From Ruminococcus sp. (GTDB lineage: Bacteria > Bacillota > Clostridia > Oscillospirales > Ruminococcaceae): a DNA stretch of 64,000 bases. This document shows, in pieces, positions 24,312 to 33,600 of this stretch. The position numbers and the translations under genes were made by a program. How positions within the stretch are numbered: the stretch's first letter is position 1; every line of letters starts with the position of its first letter. The stretch spans positions 99,259 through 163,258 of the forward strand of contig JAHZHC010000027.1 in NCBI GenBank assembly GCA_019420505.1, in the 5' to 3' direction. Below the pieces are notes generated by a model. The model was not told the DNA's origin. It did not search any database and worked only from the letters and a program-made list of their open reading frames with translations.

Positions 24312-25208
24312 ATGTATGAATGGTATTTCACAGTGCAAAAGTTAATAGATTGGATTGACAACCATGCAGTCGAAAATCCGTCATTAACCGAGATATCATG
24401 TCATGTCGGATATTCACCGTGGTATTGTTCCGAGCAATTTCACCGTGTTGTCGGAATGACTATCAAGGAGTATATGTCAAGAAGACGGCTGTGCTTAGCC
24501 GCTTTTGCTCTGAGGGATACAGACATACCGATAATAGACATTGCGTTTGAATACGGTTTTTCATCGCAACAAGCTCTGACGAGGGCTTTTACAAATGCAT
24601 ACGGATGCGCACCGGCTGCATACAGAAAAAAACCTGTTCCAATACCTTTGACTATGAAAAAAATTGTTATCACACCTTCTCAGTATATTGAACAAGGAGA
24701 TATTGCAATGAATAATTTAACTGTGCCTAATTATCGCATCGAATTTATCCCTGCACATCGGTATCTTGGCTGTTATGAGTATACGGAAACATCGAAAGGA
24801 CCTATCTGGCCCGCACACGACTGTGATCTTCTAACGGGGATCGTGCAAAGCATTGCCGATTGTCATCCGGTTGTTGCAAATCATACCGCAGGGTGGAAAT
24901 GGTCAAATGGTGAAAGAAAATACTTTTACGGACTTGGTGTAAATACCGATTACGCTGGTTCTGTACCCGAAGGATTTGTACTTACGGATATCATCCCTGA
25001 AAGCTATTATATTGTATTTAACCATCCACCCTTTGAATATTTTTCGAACAACATTGAGGTAATGAGAAGAGTTGAGGATTTGGCATGGAATTTTGATCCC
25101 ACTACGATAGGCTATGAATGGAATGAATCCAAATGTCAGGATTATCAAAGACATTATCCCGAAGTCATCGGTTATCAGGTTCTTCGCCCGATAAAGAAGA
25201 TTGTATAG
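24312..25208 (+). CDS. AraC-family regulator with GyrI-like effector domain
   Basis: About 298 residues. The N-terminal double helix-turn-helix reads LTEISCHVGYSPWYCSEQFHRVVGMTIKEYM, then DIPIIDIAFEYGFSSQQALTRAFTNAYGCAPAAYRK, the classic AraC second-helix motif. The C-terminal 150 residues (YRIEFIPAHRYLGCYEY and on) look like a SOAP/GyrI-type small-molecule binding domain, as in Rob-type regulators. I use the ATG at 24312 because GAAAGGAGG ends 9 bases upstream; the ATG at 24303 abuts it. It lies between the right ends of the inner and outer elements, so it is outer-element cargo. Targets are unknown. Confidence 0.9.
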   Translation: MYEWYFTVQKLIDWIDNHAVENPSLTEISCHVGYSPWYCSEQFHRVVGMTIKEYMSRRRLCLAAFALRDTDIPIIDIAFEYGFSSQQALTRAFTNAYGCAPAAYRKKPVPIPLTMKKIVITPSQYIEQGDIAMNNLTVPNYRIEFIPAHRYLGCYEYTETSKGPIWPAHDCDLLTGIVQSIADCHPVVANHTAGWKWSNGERKYFYGLGVNTDYAGSVPEGFVLTDIIPESYYIVFNHPPFEYFSNNIEVMRRVEDLAWNFDPTTIGYEWNESKCQDYQRHYPEVIGYQVLRPIKKIV

Positions 25209-25331
25209 ATTTATAGCTCCAATAGTAAAAGAAATTCAGGTTGTTGCTCTGTTCCTGAGTCTTGCACGGCGAGAGTTCAAACTTCTACACGAAACAGCCA
25301 AAAATATCTTTTCCGTCCCGATTAAGCAAAT

Positions 25332-25362
25332 AAAGCCGGATACCCAAAGGGTGTCCGGCTTT
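25332..25362 (+). terminator. Terminator after the AraC regulator
   Basis: AAAGCCGGATACCC pairs with GGGTGTCCGGCTTT around AAA and is followed by ATTTTATT; it also has A-rich flanks for the other strand. Confidence 0.9.
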
Positions 25363-25385
25363 ATTTTATTCAGTTAAAAAAGACG

Positions 25386-25420
25386 CAGAGCCGGTTCAAA
25401 TTGTCCTATCACCCGCTCCA
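25386..25420 (+). pseudogene. Degenerate tRNA-Leu 3' half: right boundary of the outer element
   Basis: GGTTCAA, a 3-base insertion, then GTCCTATCACCCGCTCCA aligns with the 3' half at 24096. CACCCGC is fully complementary to the acceptor strand GCGGGTG at 11747. The anticodon part and recombinase arm are missing or unrecognisable. Confidence 0.65.
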
Positions 25421-25422
25421 TA

Positions 25423-26085
25423 TCAAGTGTTTATAACGGTTTTGTTATTAACAGATAAATTATTTAATTGATTATATATAACGGAAATTCGTTCCCAGTC
25501 TGTCTTATTACTGATTTTTCTATTTGTAGGATGTTTTGCTTGAATAATAATGAAATTTTTGTCTCCCATTTTTATAACTGCACCATTATCCGTCGATTTA
25601 AGTATGGAATCGGAAAAATTATTTTTAAATATTTCATATGTTCCGCAACAAATGATGGCTTTAGGCGCAAGTTCAATGATCTGCCTTTTTTTCTCAGTCA
25701 AAAAAAGTTGAACATTTTCCTTATACTTATCGCTTTCTTCTGCCCCGCCGCCTATTGGATTCAGATTCACATAAGAGCATTTGCGAATATCAAAGTTAAG
25801 TCTTTTGCATATACCGTTCAAAAAATTATAATACCTTGTCTGCCCGCACTTAGCGTTTTTTATCTGATTTTTATCCAAAGCTTTAAAAGGCTCATTATAA
25901 TAAGCTCCGCAGGATTTTGTTTTAACAACCTCTGAAAACCAAAAATAATTATCACTTTGCTCATTTCCGTCAGAGGTATTAGATTCTTTTAGCAAAAACA
26001 TCAAAGTACCTGTCTGAAAAAGTAAATCGTCTATTTTTCCGTCACGAATTTTACGGTCACTTATAGGATTCTGTTTATTGCTCAT
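25423..26085 (-). CDS. Uncharacterised UDG-fold-like protein
   Basis: 220 residues. SYVNLNPIGGG near residue 105, KAIICCGTYEIFKNNF near 141 and AKHPTNRKIS near 184 resemble the three active-site segments of the uracil-DNA-glycosylase superfamily, but the likeness is loose and I would not name a substrate. No signal peptide or membrane helix. It begins immediately outside the right end of the outer element, reading towards it. A DNA-repair or nucleic-acid base sensing role is possible. Confidence 0.55.
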   Translation of the reverse strand: MSNKQNPISDRKIRDGKIDDLLFQTGTLMFLLKESNTSDGNEQSDNYFWFSEVVKTKSCGAYYNEPFKALDKNQIKNAKCGQTRYYNFLNGICKRLNFDIRKCSYVNLNPIGGGAEESDKYKENVQLFLTEKKRQIIELAPKAIICCGTYEIFKNNFSDSILKSTDNGAVIKMGDKNFIIIQAKHPTNRKISNKTDWERISVIYNQLNNLSVNNKTVINT

Positions 26086-26157
26086 TTTGTTCCCTCATTT
26101 CAATATAAGTTTTTTGATTGCTAAACCTCATTTTTAATTATCAAACGGCCATCTGGC

Positions 26158-26183
26158 AAGCTTCCACATGAATGTGGAAGCTT
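26158..26183 (-). repeat. Perfect 12-bp inverted repeat
   Basis: AAGCTTCCACAT-GA-ATGTGGAAGCTT. It lies 2 bases after the stop of the fragment at 26186-26336 on the minus strand. There is no T-run, so termination is uncertain. Confidence 0.6.
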
Positions 26184-26185
26184 AC

Positions 26186-26336
26186 TTAGCTTCTTTGCTC
26201 TTTTATAAATCTTATCTCTTTATGGGTATTGTATTCACTATATGACTTAATCTTGCTCCATGGCGTACCGTTATAATTATTGCCAAAGACTTCTTTCAAT
26301 ATATAACTATCAATTGGAACAAAATCAATATCCTCC
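26186..26336 (-). pseudogene. Short orphan coding fragment (about 48 codons)
   Basis: On the minus strand an open frame after an AGGAGG-like site reads VPIDSYILKEVFGNNYNGTPW and so on to a stop at 26186. The composition is protein-like, but there is no usual ATG/GTG/TTG at the correct place, so it looks like the 3' remnant of a larger gene. I do not recognise the family with confidence. Confidence 0.4.
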
Positions 26337-26472
26337 TAAATGTTACAATAATCTATGTTATATTATATCTTAGCAATTGTAAAATATCAATAGATAATAT
26401 TTATGCATTCAAGAATATTTTGAAAATATCACGATTAAATATGGACATTATCTTGTTTATTTAAAAATACCC

Positions 26473-26503
26473 TTGACTCTCAACCGTACTTTAGATTTAT
26501 AAT
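26473..26503 (+). promoter_or_regulatory. MerR-type promoter with 19-bp spacer
   Basis: TTGACT (26473-26478) and TATAAT (26498-26503) are 19 bp apart, the overlong spacing typical of promoters activated by MerR-family regulators through DNA distortion. It precedes the MerR-family gene, suggesting autoregulation. Confidence 0.75.
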
Positions 26504-26546
26504 ATATACATAAGGTATCTTAAATCAAAATTAGGAGATGAAGTTA

Positions 26547-27641
26547 ATGAGAATCGGAGAATTTGCAAAGGCTTGTAATATGCCAATTTCCATGCTGCGG
26601 TATTATGACAGTTGCGGTTTGCTGGAACCTGTTTATATTGACAGCTTTACAGGCTATAGATATTATTCTGAAAATCAGATAAGCGTTTGCGCTCGAATAA
26701 ACGAGTTGAAAGCCGCAGGTTTTTCCCTTGCGGAGATAAAGACAATGATTTCAGGCGGTGCATCGTCTGAGAAAATAGGTGCTGTGTTTGACAGTAAGAA
26801 AAATCAGTTAAATGAAATTCTCCGCCATCTTGATGAACTCCGTGATATTATTTTAGGAGGTAATTTTATGACAAAAACAAAAATTAAACTAATGCATGAA
26901 AATGTTCATATTCCATTTAAAAACGACGAGAAAATAATCGGCAAGTGGAAAGTCATAGGGGAATATAACAGTCGAACGGAATTTGATCTTGGCAAAAAAC
27001 TGCCGGAGGAAGGAATTGGAAATCAGAATCGTGAAATATTTTTTCTTCCTGAAGGTGAGTGGTATTGGTGTTATTCCTGGACTAAAGGCAAATTGTTGAT
27101 TGACAATGGTGAAAGCTCTTTTGTTAACGATTTTACCATTGAGAAAAAATCGGACGGGTTATATATGTTTGTCAAGCTTAAATCTTTCGATTATCTGCAA
27201 AATGGAAGAACAACTCTATTGGTGCTTCATCAATGCGATAATTGCCACTACACGGCAAATGATATTGCACGGAAAGATAATATTTCTATCCCTTTTAAAG
27301 ATGACAAGAATGTTTTGGGAAAATGGAAATCCGTAGCTTTTGTTCAGAATAAAGAAGATTTTACTGCCGAAAACATAAATAGCAGCTTTGAATTGTTTTT
27401 TAAAGAAATTGAATTTCTACCAAACGGAGAATGCACCAGCGTATACGGAAATGAAACAATAAGCGGCAGGGACATTCAGGAATGGACTAATGGATTTGTT
27501 CTTCGTAAATGGAACCATACTGCATGTGCCTATGAAATCAGAACCATCAGTGGTACGGAATATCTGTTTATAGAATGGAAAAGCGGTGACTACCGTTGGG
27601 GAGGATTTGATACGGATTTTTATGTTTTGACAAGAGTGTGA
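26547..27641 (+). CDS. MerR-family regulator with a duplicated C-terminal domain
   Basis: About 364 residues. A MerR winged helix (MRIGEFAKACNMPISMLRYYDSCGLLEP, then YRYYSENQISVCARINELKAAGFSLAEIK) and dimer coiled coil are followed by two copies of a beta-rich module, each opening with IPFKNDEKIIGKWK or IPFKDDKNVLGKWK, at about residues 120 and 250. The repeats suggest ligand-binding lipocalin-like units; no ligand is evident. I use the ATG at 26547, 9 bases after AGGAG. The 19-bp-spacer promoter supports autoregulation. The gene stands alone on the plus strand. Confidence 0.85.
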   Translation: MRIGEFAKACNMPISMLRYYDSCGLLEPVYIDSFTGYRYYSENQISVCARINELKAAGFSLAEIKTMISGGASSEKIGAVFDSKKNQLNEILRHLDELRDIILGGNFMTKTKIKLMHENVHIPFKNDEKIIGKWKVIGEYNSRTEFDLGKKLPEEGIGNQNREIFFLPEGEWYWCYSWTKGKLLIDNGESSFVNDFTIEKKSDGLYMFVKLKSFDYLQNGRTTLLVLHQCDNCHYTANDIARKDNISIPFKDDKNVLGKWKSVAFVQNKEDFTAENINSSFELFFKEIEFLPNGECTSVYGNETISGRDIQEWTNGFVLRKWNHTACAYEIRTISGTEYLFIEWKSGDYRWGGFDTDFYVLTRV

Positions 27642-27834
27642 AATATCCGGTGTACTTACTCAGATAATAAAAAATTGTAAATGTCAATAAAAAGATTATT
27701 TTTATAAGTGCGTGAAGGTATTAAACCAACTGAGGCATTTATAAAGTATATAAAAGAAATGCTTAAAAGGTATTTCTTGCTATAGAATATAAGTATTAGA
27801 CATTTCTTAAATATTGCATTATAATATAGATGTG

Positions 27835-28149
27835 AAGAAAATAACATCTATATTAGAGCTTGTCGTAAAAACCTAATTTGATAAAAAGGGGCAGCCCTCT
27901 CGTGCAGGGCATGCCCCTCTTGAAAAACAATCCACTGGATTGTTTTGTCAATTCACCCTATGCGGAGCGTTGATGGAAAAGGGATTTCGCTGTCTGCGGA
28001 CAGCGACAAGGGACACTGTCCCCTTGACCCCTGCAAGCCTTTAAAGAAGGCAAGATTCTTGCAAGCAAGAATCAACCTAAACTTCTAATATTACGCTTTT
28101 ATAGTTTTTCTACAGACTGATAGATGTTAAGAAAATAACATCTATATTA
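27835..28149. mobile_element. MITE-like structured element between direct repeats
   Basis: A 21-bp direct repeat (AAGAAAATAACATCTATATT plus A) lies at 27835-27855 and 28129-28149. Between them are imperfect terminal inverted repeats (AGCTTGTCGTAAAAAC at the left, GTTTTTCTACAGACT at the right) and at least three strong hairpins: a GGGGCA...TGCCCC stem at 27887-27917, an 11-bp stem AAAACAATCCA/TGGATTGTTTT near 27924-27946, and CGCTGTC-TGCG-GACAGCG (27988-28005). It has no coding frame. The flanking 27642-27834 and 28150-28325 hold nothing else I recognise. Confidence 0.65.
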
Positions 28150-28325
28150 TTATTTTACAGGGGAATTTGAAAATCGAATATAAAGACATCAAAATAAATC
28201 TAAATTTTCAATAGATTGTTGTTATATAATAATTCACATAAGGGTGTGTGAAGAAAAGCAGCTTGAGCAGTTGGATTATTTAAGATATAAAATCAGAAAC
28301 AATAAAAAATAGGGAGTGATCTGTT

Positions 28326-28985
28326 ATGAAAAGAATAATATCAATAGTTATGATGTTTGTTGTTCCGTTTTGCCTTTCAGCCTGCGGAATTAACAATTCA
28401 CAGAATGGGAGTGCGTCTGATTCTGTCACTAAACAAATTAAAACGCCGGATATTTCTGAGAAAGCGGAGTCTTCACATTCGGAAACGAACCATGACAGCG
28501 CCGGAAAAGTTTCCAAAACACTGGTTGTTTATTTTTCCTGCACGGGTAATACGAAATCTGTTTCGGAAAAAATTGCTCAACTGACGGAAGCAGATTTATA
28601 TGAAATTGTTCCTGAAAGACCTTATACTGATGATGACCTTGATTATAACAATGATGACTGCCGTGCAAATAAAGAAATGAACGACGATTCTGCACGTCCT
28701 GAGATTGGCAGTGAAGAAATCGATTTATCCGGTTATGATACGGTTTACATTGGTTATCCGATTTGGTGGGGCACTATGCCGAAAATCATTAATACTTTCC
28801 TTGATTTTTATGATCTTTCCGGCAAAATTATTATGCCTTTCTGTACATCGGGAAGCAGCGGCATTGCCCAATCGGTATCGGATATTAAGAATGAGGAACC
28901 TGATGCCGATGTCAGGGAGGGACTTCGTGCAAGCGGAGCATCTGACCATAATATTGCGGCTTGGATCAATGATAATAAATTTTAA
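28326..28985 (+). CDS. Flavodoxin-domain lipoprotein
   Basis: 219 residues. A lipoprotein signal ends LSACG (Cys20), a charged linker follows, then a flavodoxin domain with the FMN phosphate loop FSCTGNTKSVSEKIA near residue 69, YIGYPIWWGTMPKIINTFLD near 140 and FCTSGSSGIAQS near 175. It should carry electrons outside the membrane using FMN. A cupin and a CMD-family protein follow on the same strand 17 and 5 bases apart, a common clostridial redox operon. GGGAG precedes the ATG. Confidence 0.92.
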   Translation: MKRIISIVMMFVVPFCLSACGINNSQNGSASDSVTKQIKTPDISEKAESSHSETNHDSAGKVSKTLVVYFSCTGNTKSVSEKIAQLTEADLYEIVPERPYTDDDLDYNNDDCRANKEMNDDSARPEIGSEEIDLSGYDTVYIGYPIWWGTMPKIINTFLDFYDLSGKIIMPFCTSGSSGIAQSVSDIKNEEPDADVREGLRASGASDHNIAAWINDNKF

Positions 28986-29002
28986 TTAAGGAGGAATTAT
29001 TT

Positions 29003-29443
29003 ATGAAATATTCAACCTATAAAGAATTTGAAAAGGCAAATGTTTTCGGCAAAGGTGATTTAAATGAAGCTTTTTCTCAATATTTTATCGGTAATTCTTT
29101 TTTGAAGCCCTTAACAAATCCAAAAGAAACCGATGTTTTTCTTGCAAATGTAACCTTTGAACCAAGCTGCCGCAACAACTGGCATATTCATCATGCTAAA
29201 AGCGGCGGAGGACAGATTCTTATCTGCACAGCAGGCGAAGGATGGTATCAGGAGGAAGGTAAACCGCCGGTATCTTTAAGTTCGGGAATGGTTATAACAA
29301 TTCCGCCGGAGGTCAAGCATTGGCACGGAGCAAAGAAAGACAGCTGGTTTTCGCATATTGCTGTAGAAGTGCCGGGCGAAGCTGCATCAAATGAGTGGTG
29401 TGAGCCGGTAAGTGATGATGAATACTGTAATTTGGAGGAATGA
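29003..29443 (+). CDS. Cupin-domain protein
   Basis: 146 residues, single double-stranded beta-helix. Metal-ligand pattern NNWHIHHAKSGGGQIL near residue 53 (His-X-His), a later Glu/Gln segment, and PPEVKHWHGAKKD near 101 with the last His. Often next to CMD-family and flavodoxin genes. The reaction is unknown; detoxification of quinones or similar carbonyls is a guess from context. AGGAGG precedes the start. Confidence 0.88.
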   Translation: MKYSTYKEFEKANVFGKGDLNEAFSQYFIGNSFLKPLTNPKETDVFLANVTFEPSCRNNWHIHHAKSGGGQILICTAGEGWYQEEGKPPVSLSSGMVITIPPEVKHWHGAKKDSWFSHIAVEVPGEAASNEWCEPVSDDEYCNLEE

Positions 29444-29447
29444 TAGA

Positions 29448-30143
29448 ATGAATGAAAAGCTTAAAGCATATGAAACTGACCCTGAATTTACAGAACGCTT
29501 TGAATATTTTGCTTTTAACCGGGTTATAAACGAGGAAGGTCAAAATTTAGACGAACTTACACGATATATGGCTATTTTATCTGTACTTATCGGCTGTGGC
29601 GGTGCGGAAGCATATAAAGAAATGCTTCCAAAGGCGCTTGACGGCGGAATTACACCTATTATGGCAAAGGAAATCGTGTATCAGGCAACCGATTATTTAG
29701 GTTATGGAAGAATGCTGACGTTTTTGAATATTACCAATGAAATCCTTAAAGAGTGCGGTACAGAACTTCCGCTCGACGGTCAGTCTACCACTACAGTTGA
29801 TAACAGGCTTGAAAAGGGTATTGAGGTACAGGCGGAAATATTCGGTGATCATATGAAAGAAGCATGGAAAAACGGACATATTAACCGATGGCTTGCGGAA
29901 AACTGCTTCGGAGATTATTACACCCGAAAAGGACTCACTCTTGCACAGCGTGAAATGATAACCTTTTGTTTTCTTATGGCACAAGGCGGTTGTGAACCCC
30001 AGCTTATTGCTCATTCAAAAGGCAATATGAATCTGGGAAATGATAAAGATTTTCTCATTAAAGTTGTTTCACAATGTGTGCCATATATAGGCTATCCACG
30101 AAGTCTGAACGCCATTGCATGTATAAACAAGGCCGCAGAATAG
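29448..30143 (+). CDS. Carboxymuconolactone decarboxylase-family protein
   Basis: About 231 residues with two AhpD/CMD-like helical repeats: LTRYMAILSVLIGCGGAEAYKEMLPKAL near residue 31 and LTLAQREMITFCFLMAQGGCEPQL near 165. The canonical CxxC of AhpD is not present, though GCGG and GGC keep single Cys residues. It follows the cupin gene after 4 bases; GGAGG lies before the ATG at 29448. It is the last gene of the flavodoxin operon. Confidence 0.88.
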   Translation: MNEKLKAYETDPEFTERFEYFAFNRVINEEGQNLDELTRYMAILSVLIGCGGAEAYKEMLPKALDGGITPIMAKEIVYQATDYLGYGRMLTFLNITNEILKECGTELPLDGQSTTTVDNRLEKGIEVQAEIFGDHMKEAWKNGHINRWLAENCFGDYYTRKGLTLAQREMITFCFLMAQGGCEPQLIAHSKGNMNLGNDKDFLIKVVSQCVPYIGYPRSLNAIACINKAAE

Positions 30144-30163
30144 TTATAATCTTTGATTGGTAA

Positions 30164-30183
30164 CCTCCGTTTTTTAACGGAGG
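30164..30183 (+). terminator. Terminator of the flavodoxin operon
   Basis: CCTCCGTT pairs with AACGGAGG around a short loop, followed by ATATTTTATTTTTTT. The region 30191-30445 beyond it is AT-rich with no gene seen. Confidence 0.85.
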
Positions 30184-30445
30184 ATATTTTATTTTTTTAC
30201 GAAAATTTCTGTATTTCAGGTTGTAATTATTTATGTTTTTACTTTACTTGTATTATGTATTTATTACATATTTTTTATATATTTATAAATAAATAATAAT
30301 TTTATTTTACACAGCTGACAAGCAATAAAATGGATAAAGTTCTAAAAAAGTCTAAAACATTTGGTTAAATTGTATAACGAGGAATCTAAAAATATAGTCA
30401 AATATACGAAAATTTTATTTGTATATTTGATTTTTTTTATGCTTA

Positions 30446-30474
30446 TTGACAAGCTATTTTAACAGTGTTATACT
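30446..30474 (+). promoter_or_regulatory. Promoter of the large mannanase gene
   Basis: TTGACA (30446-30451), 17-bp spacer, TATACT (30469-30474), with a leader of about 120 bases. Confidence 0.8.
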
Positions 30475-30602
30475 AAAAGTGTTGTTTTTTTGGTTATTTT
30501 TTAGTCATTTTATATATTTTCGTTTTTTCGCTGCTTTTCGAAAATATTAAAAGAAAAAATAACTGGTTCGTATGATAAATTTGGAAAAGGGGTTGAGTAG
30601 AA

Positions 30603-33600
30603 ATGAAGTTTTTGACGAAGAAGGTAGTTTCTTTAGCACTTTCAGCAGTTATGCTTGCAGGATTGATGCCATCAAGTGAAATATTTGCTAATGATAATAA
30701 TACCTTAAGTGCTAAGGCGGCTTCTTCTGTTCCTGAAGGTTTTGTATATACTGACGGAACAAAATTTATGATGGACAGAAACACCTACTATTATGGTGGA
30801 ACCAACTGTTATTATTTAACATATAAGTCCAAGTATGCGGTTGACAATGTATTGAACGACGCAAAGGATATGGGACTTAACGTTATCAGAATCTGGGGTA
30901 ACCTTGACGTTGGTGCTAAAACTGACGAAACACTAAAAGATGGTGTAACTCCTGTATTTGAAGGCAATAACGACAATAACCAGGGTGTTGGTACAAAGGA
31001 CGGAGTTTATTTCCAGTATTGGGATCCTGAGCTTAAAAAACCGGTAGTTAATGAAGGGGCTAACGGTTTAAGAAGATTGGACTACGTAATTAAAAAAGCA
31101 GAAGAAAATAACATGAAGCTTATAATTACTTTCACAAACTATTGGGAAGCATTCGGCGGAATGGGTCAGTATGTGAAGTATTATGAGATGTCACAGGGAA
31201 AAACTCCTGACAATAATAAGCTTGACGAAACTGGAGTTTGTGAGTTCTATACAAACGAAACAATTAAGCAGTGGTATAAGGATTATGTCAAAACGCTTGT
31301 AAATCACACAAACTATTATACAGGCGAAAAGCTTAAAGATTCTGAGGCAGTATTTGCATGGGAGCTTGCAAACGAACCAAGATGTACAATTGACGGAAAC
31401 GGTTCGACTTTCTGCAACGACCATATACTTTATAACTGGGTAAAGGAAATGTCAGCCTATGTTAAGAGCGTTGACCCTTATCATATGGTAACTGTCGGAG
31501 ATGAAGGTTTCTATAACCTGGGCTATCAGGAAGCAAATGCACAGAAGCTTCCTTCAGCTGCATATTCCGGTTATTACGGTGTTGATTTTGATAAACTGAT
31601 GACGATTGACACTATCGACTTCGGTACTCCTCATATGTACGTTGACCAGTGGGGATTTAAGGACGGCGATGATCTTGAATGGATCAAGAGACATGCTCAG
31701 TCAGCAGCTGCTGCCAACAAACCTGTAATTTTGGAGGAGTTTGGTCTTACTAACAAAGAATTAAGAGATGCAAAATATACAGACTGGCTTTCCATCATAA
31801 CTGGGGATTATTATGAAGGAATTGAGTATCAGGGATTTAACTACTGGATGATTGCTTCATGGATTGATGAAACAGAACAGCCAGGCTTAGGCGACGGCAG
31901 ACATTACTATGACGATTACGATCAGTATACTGTTTACGGTCCTGCTGAAGTTGACGCAAAGGTTGGATCTCCTAAAGCAAGACAGCTTTTAATTGACGCT
32001 GCTGCTAAAATGAATGCCAAAAATATTAATAATACTGCTGAAATCAGTGCTGATACAATTGACAGAAGCAATTCAGTAAATGTAGTAGCAGACCTTTATG
32101 TAATGCTCGGACAATTTGAAGAGCTTAAATGCGACGGCAATTCAATGATAAAAGGTGCGGATTACGCAGTAAACGGAAATATTGTTACAATTAACAAGGA
32201 TTATTTTAAAACACTTGAATTGGGTAAACATACATTCAAGTTTGTATTTACTGAGGGCAACAGTCCTGCAGCTGTAATTACCGTAACTGACAGCTCAATT
32301 ATTGATCCTGAGTTATCTGCATATTCATTGAATATTGATAAGAGTCCTTTTGTTGTTGCAGATACTGATATTGTAATGACTTTGAATAATAATGAGTTCA
32401 GAGGAATAAGCAATGGAAAAACAGTTCTTTCAGAAGGAACAGATTATACAGTTTCAGGAAGCACTGTTACATTAAAAGCAGAATATCTCGCTTCACTTGC
32501 AACCGGTGAAACTGTTCTTGTATTTGATTTCTATGAGGGAAATGACAAGTCTCTTACTCTCAATGTAACAGACTCATCTACAAGAGTATGGACAGGAAGC
32601 GTTTCTCTTGGAAACTGGCAGAACACTTTGACAGTAAACAAGAATCTTAAAGAATGGTTGTCAGGTAAGCTTCAGATTACACTGAAAAATGCAAGCGGCT
32701 GTCAGCTTCAGCTTAATTATCTGGACAGCGATGGAACAGCTGTTAAAATTGTAGACTATACAAACGAATTTACTTCAGACAAATATGTATTTACATTATC
32801 TCAATCTGACTTTGACAAGCTCAGAACATGCACCGGAATTACGATTAAAGGTAAAAATGCTACAGTTGTTGCTATAGACGTAATTGACGGAGTGAGAGAT
32901 ACAAACGTTAAACCTGATGATTCATCTTCAATTGAAGATAGTTCATCTGTTGCAGACAGTTCTTCAAAGGAAGACAGTTCATCTGTTGCAGACAGTTCTT
33001 CAAAGGAAGACAGTTCTTCCGAAGTTGAGCCTGTTGGAGATGCACAGGAAGTAATGGCTATCGTAAATGACAGCCTTAATCCAAGTGTAAAATATTTCAC
33101 AGGTTCAGAATCAAATGTAAGAGTTGATGATGATTTCATCAATAATAAGAGCGGCGCTGTAAAGCTTTCTCTTGCACTTCCTTTCACTGTTGATGATTTA
33201 AATTCTGATTATACAGTAAAGATCTACGCTAAAGGTCAGGGAAGTCCTAAGACTTTCGTTGCCGACTCAAACGGCAGCTATTTTAACTCCAAATCTATCA
33301 CAGAACAGAATTGGACAAAAATGAAAACGGATCCTGCAACAATTATTGTAAAGGGTTCACAATTTGCAAAAACCGGTACATACTATGCAGGTATTACTGC
33401 AAATGAATATATCAATTTCTATAAGATTACTGTAACAAAATCACCAAGCAAGGAAGACGATTCTTCAAAACCTGATGATTCATCATTGGCAGAAGTAACC
33501 GGTACTCCTGAATTTAATTCAATTAATCTTACACTTACAGGTATTATCGGGGCAAATGCATATTACACAGTTCCGACTGGTTATATAAACAATAACTATA

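Larger units (their letters stand above)
11780..25420. mobile_element. Older outer integrative element (remnant), tRNA-Leu target
   Basis: Bounded on the left by a tRNA-Leu 5' half with acceptor GCGGGTG and on the right by a degenerate 3' half ending CACCCGCTCCA; the two acceptor strands are fully complementary. What remains outside the inner element is a GNAT acetyltransferase on the left and an AraC regulator on the right. Its recombinase and right-hand arm appear lost. The right boundary is approximate. A second element has inserted into its tRNA-Leu. Confidence 0.65.

Noticed and set aside
25240..25300. A possible additional tRNA-like 3' fragment (GAGAGTTCAAACTTCTACACG) between the AraC gene and its terminator
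   Set aside because: The T loop looks tRNA-like, but the stem mispairs and there is no matching acceptor strand or recombinase arm nearby.
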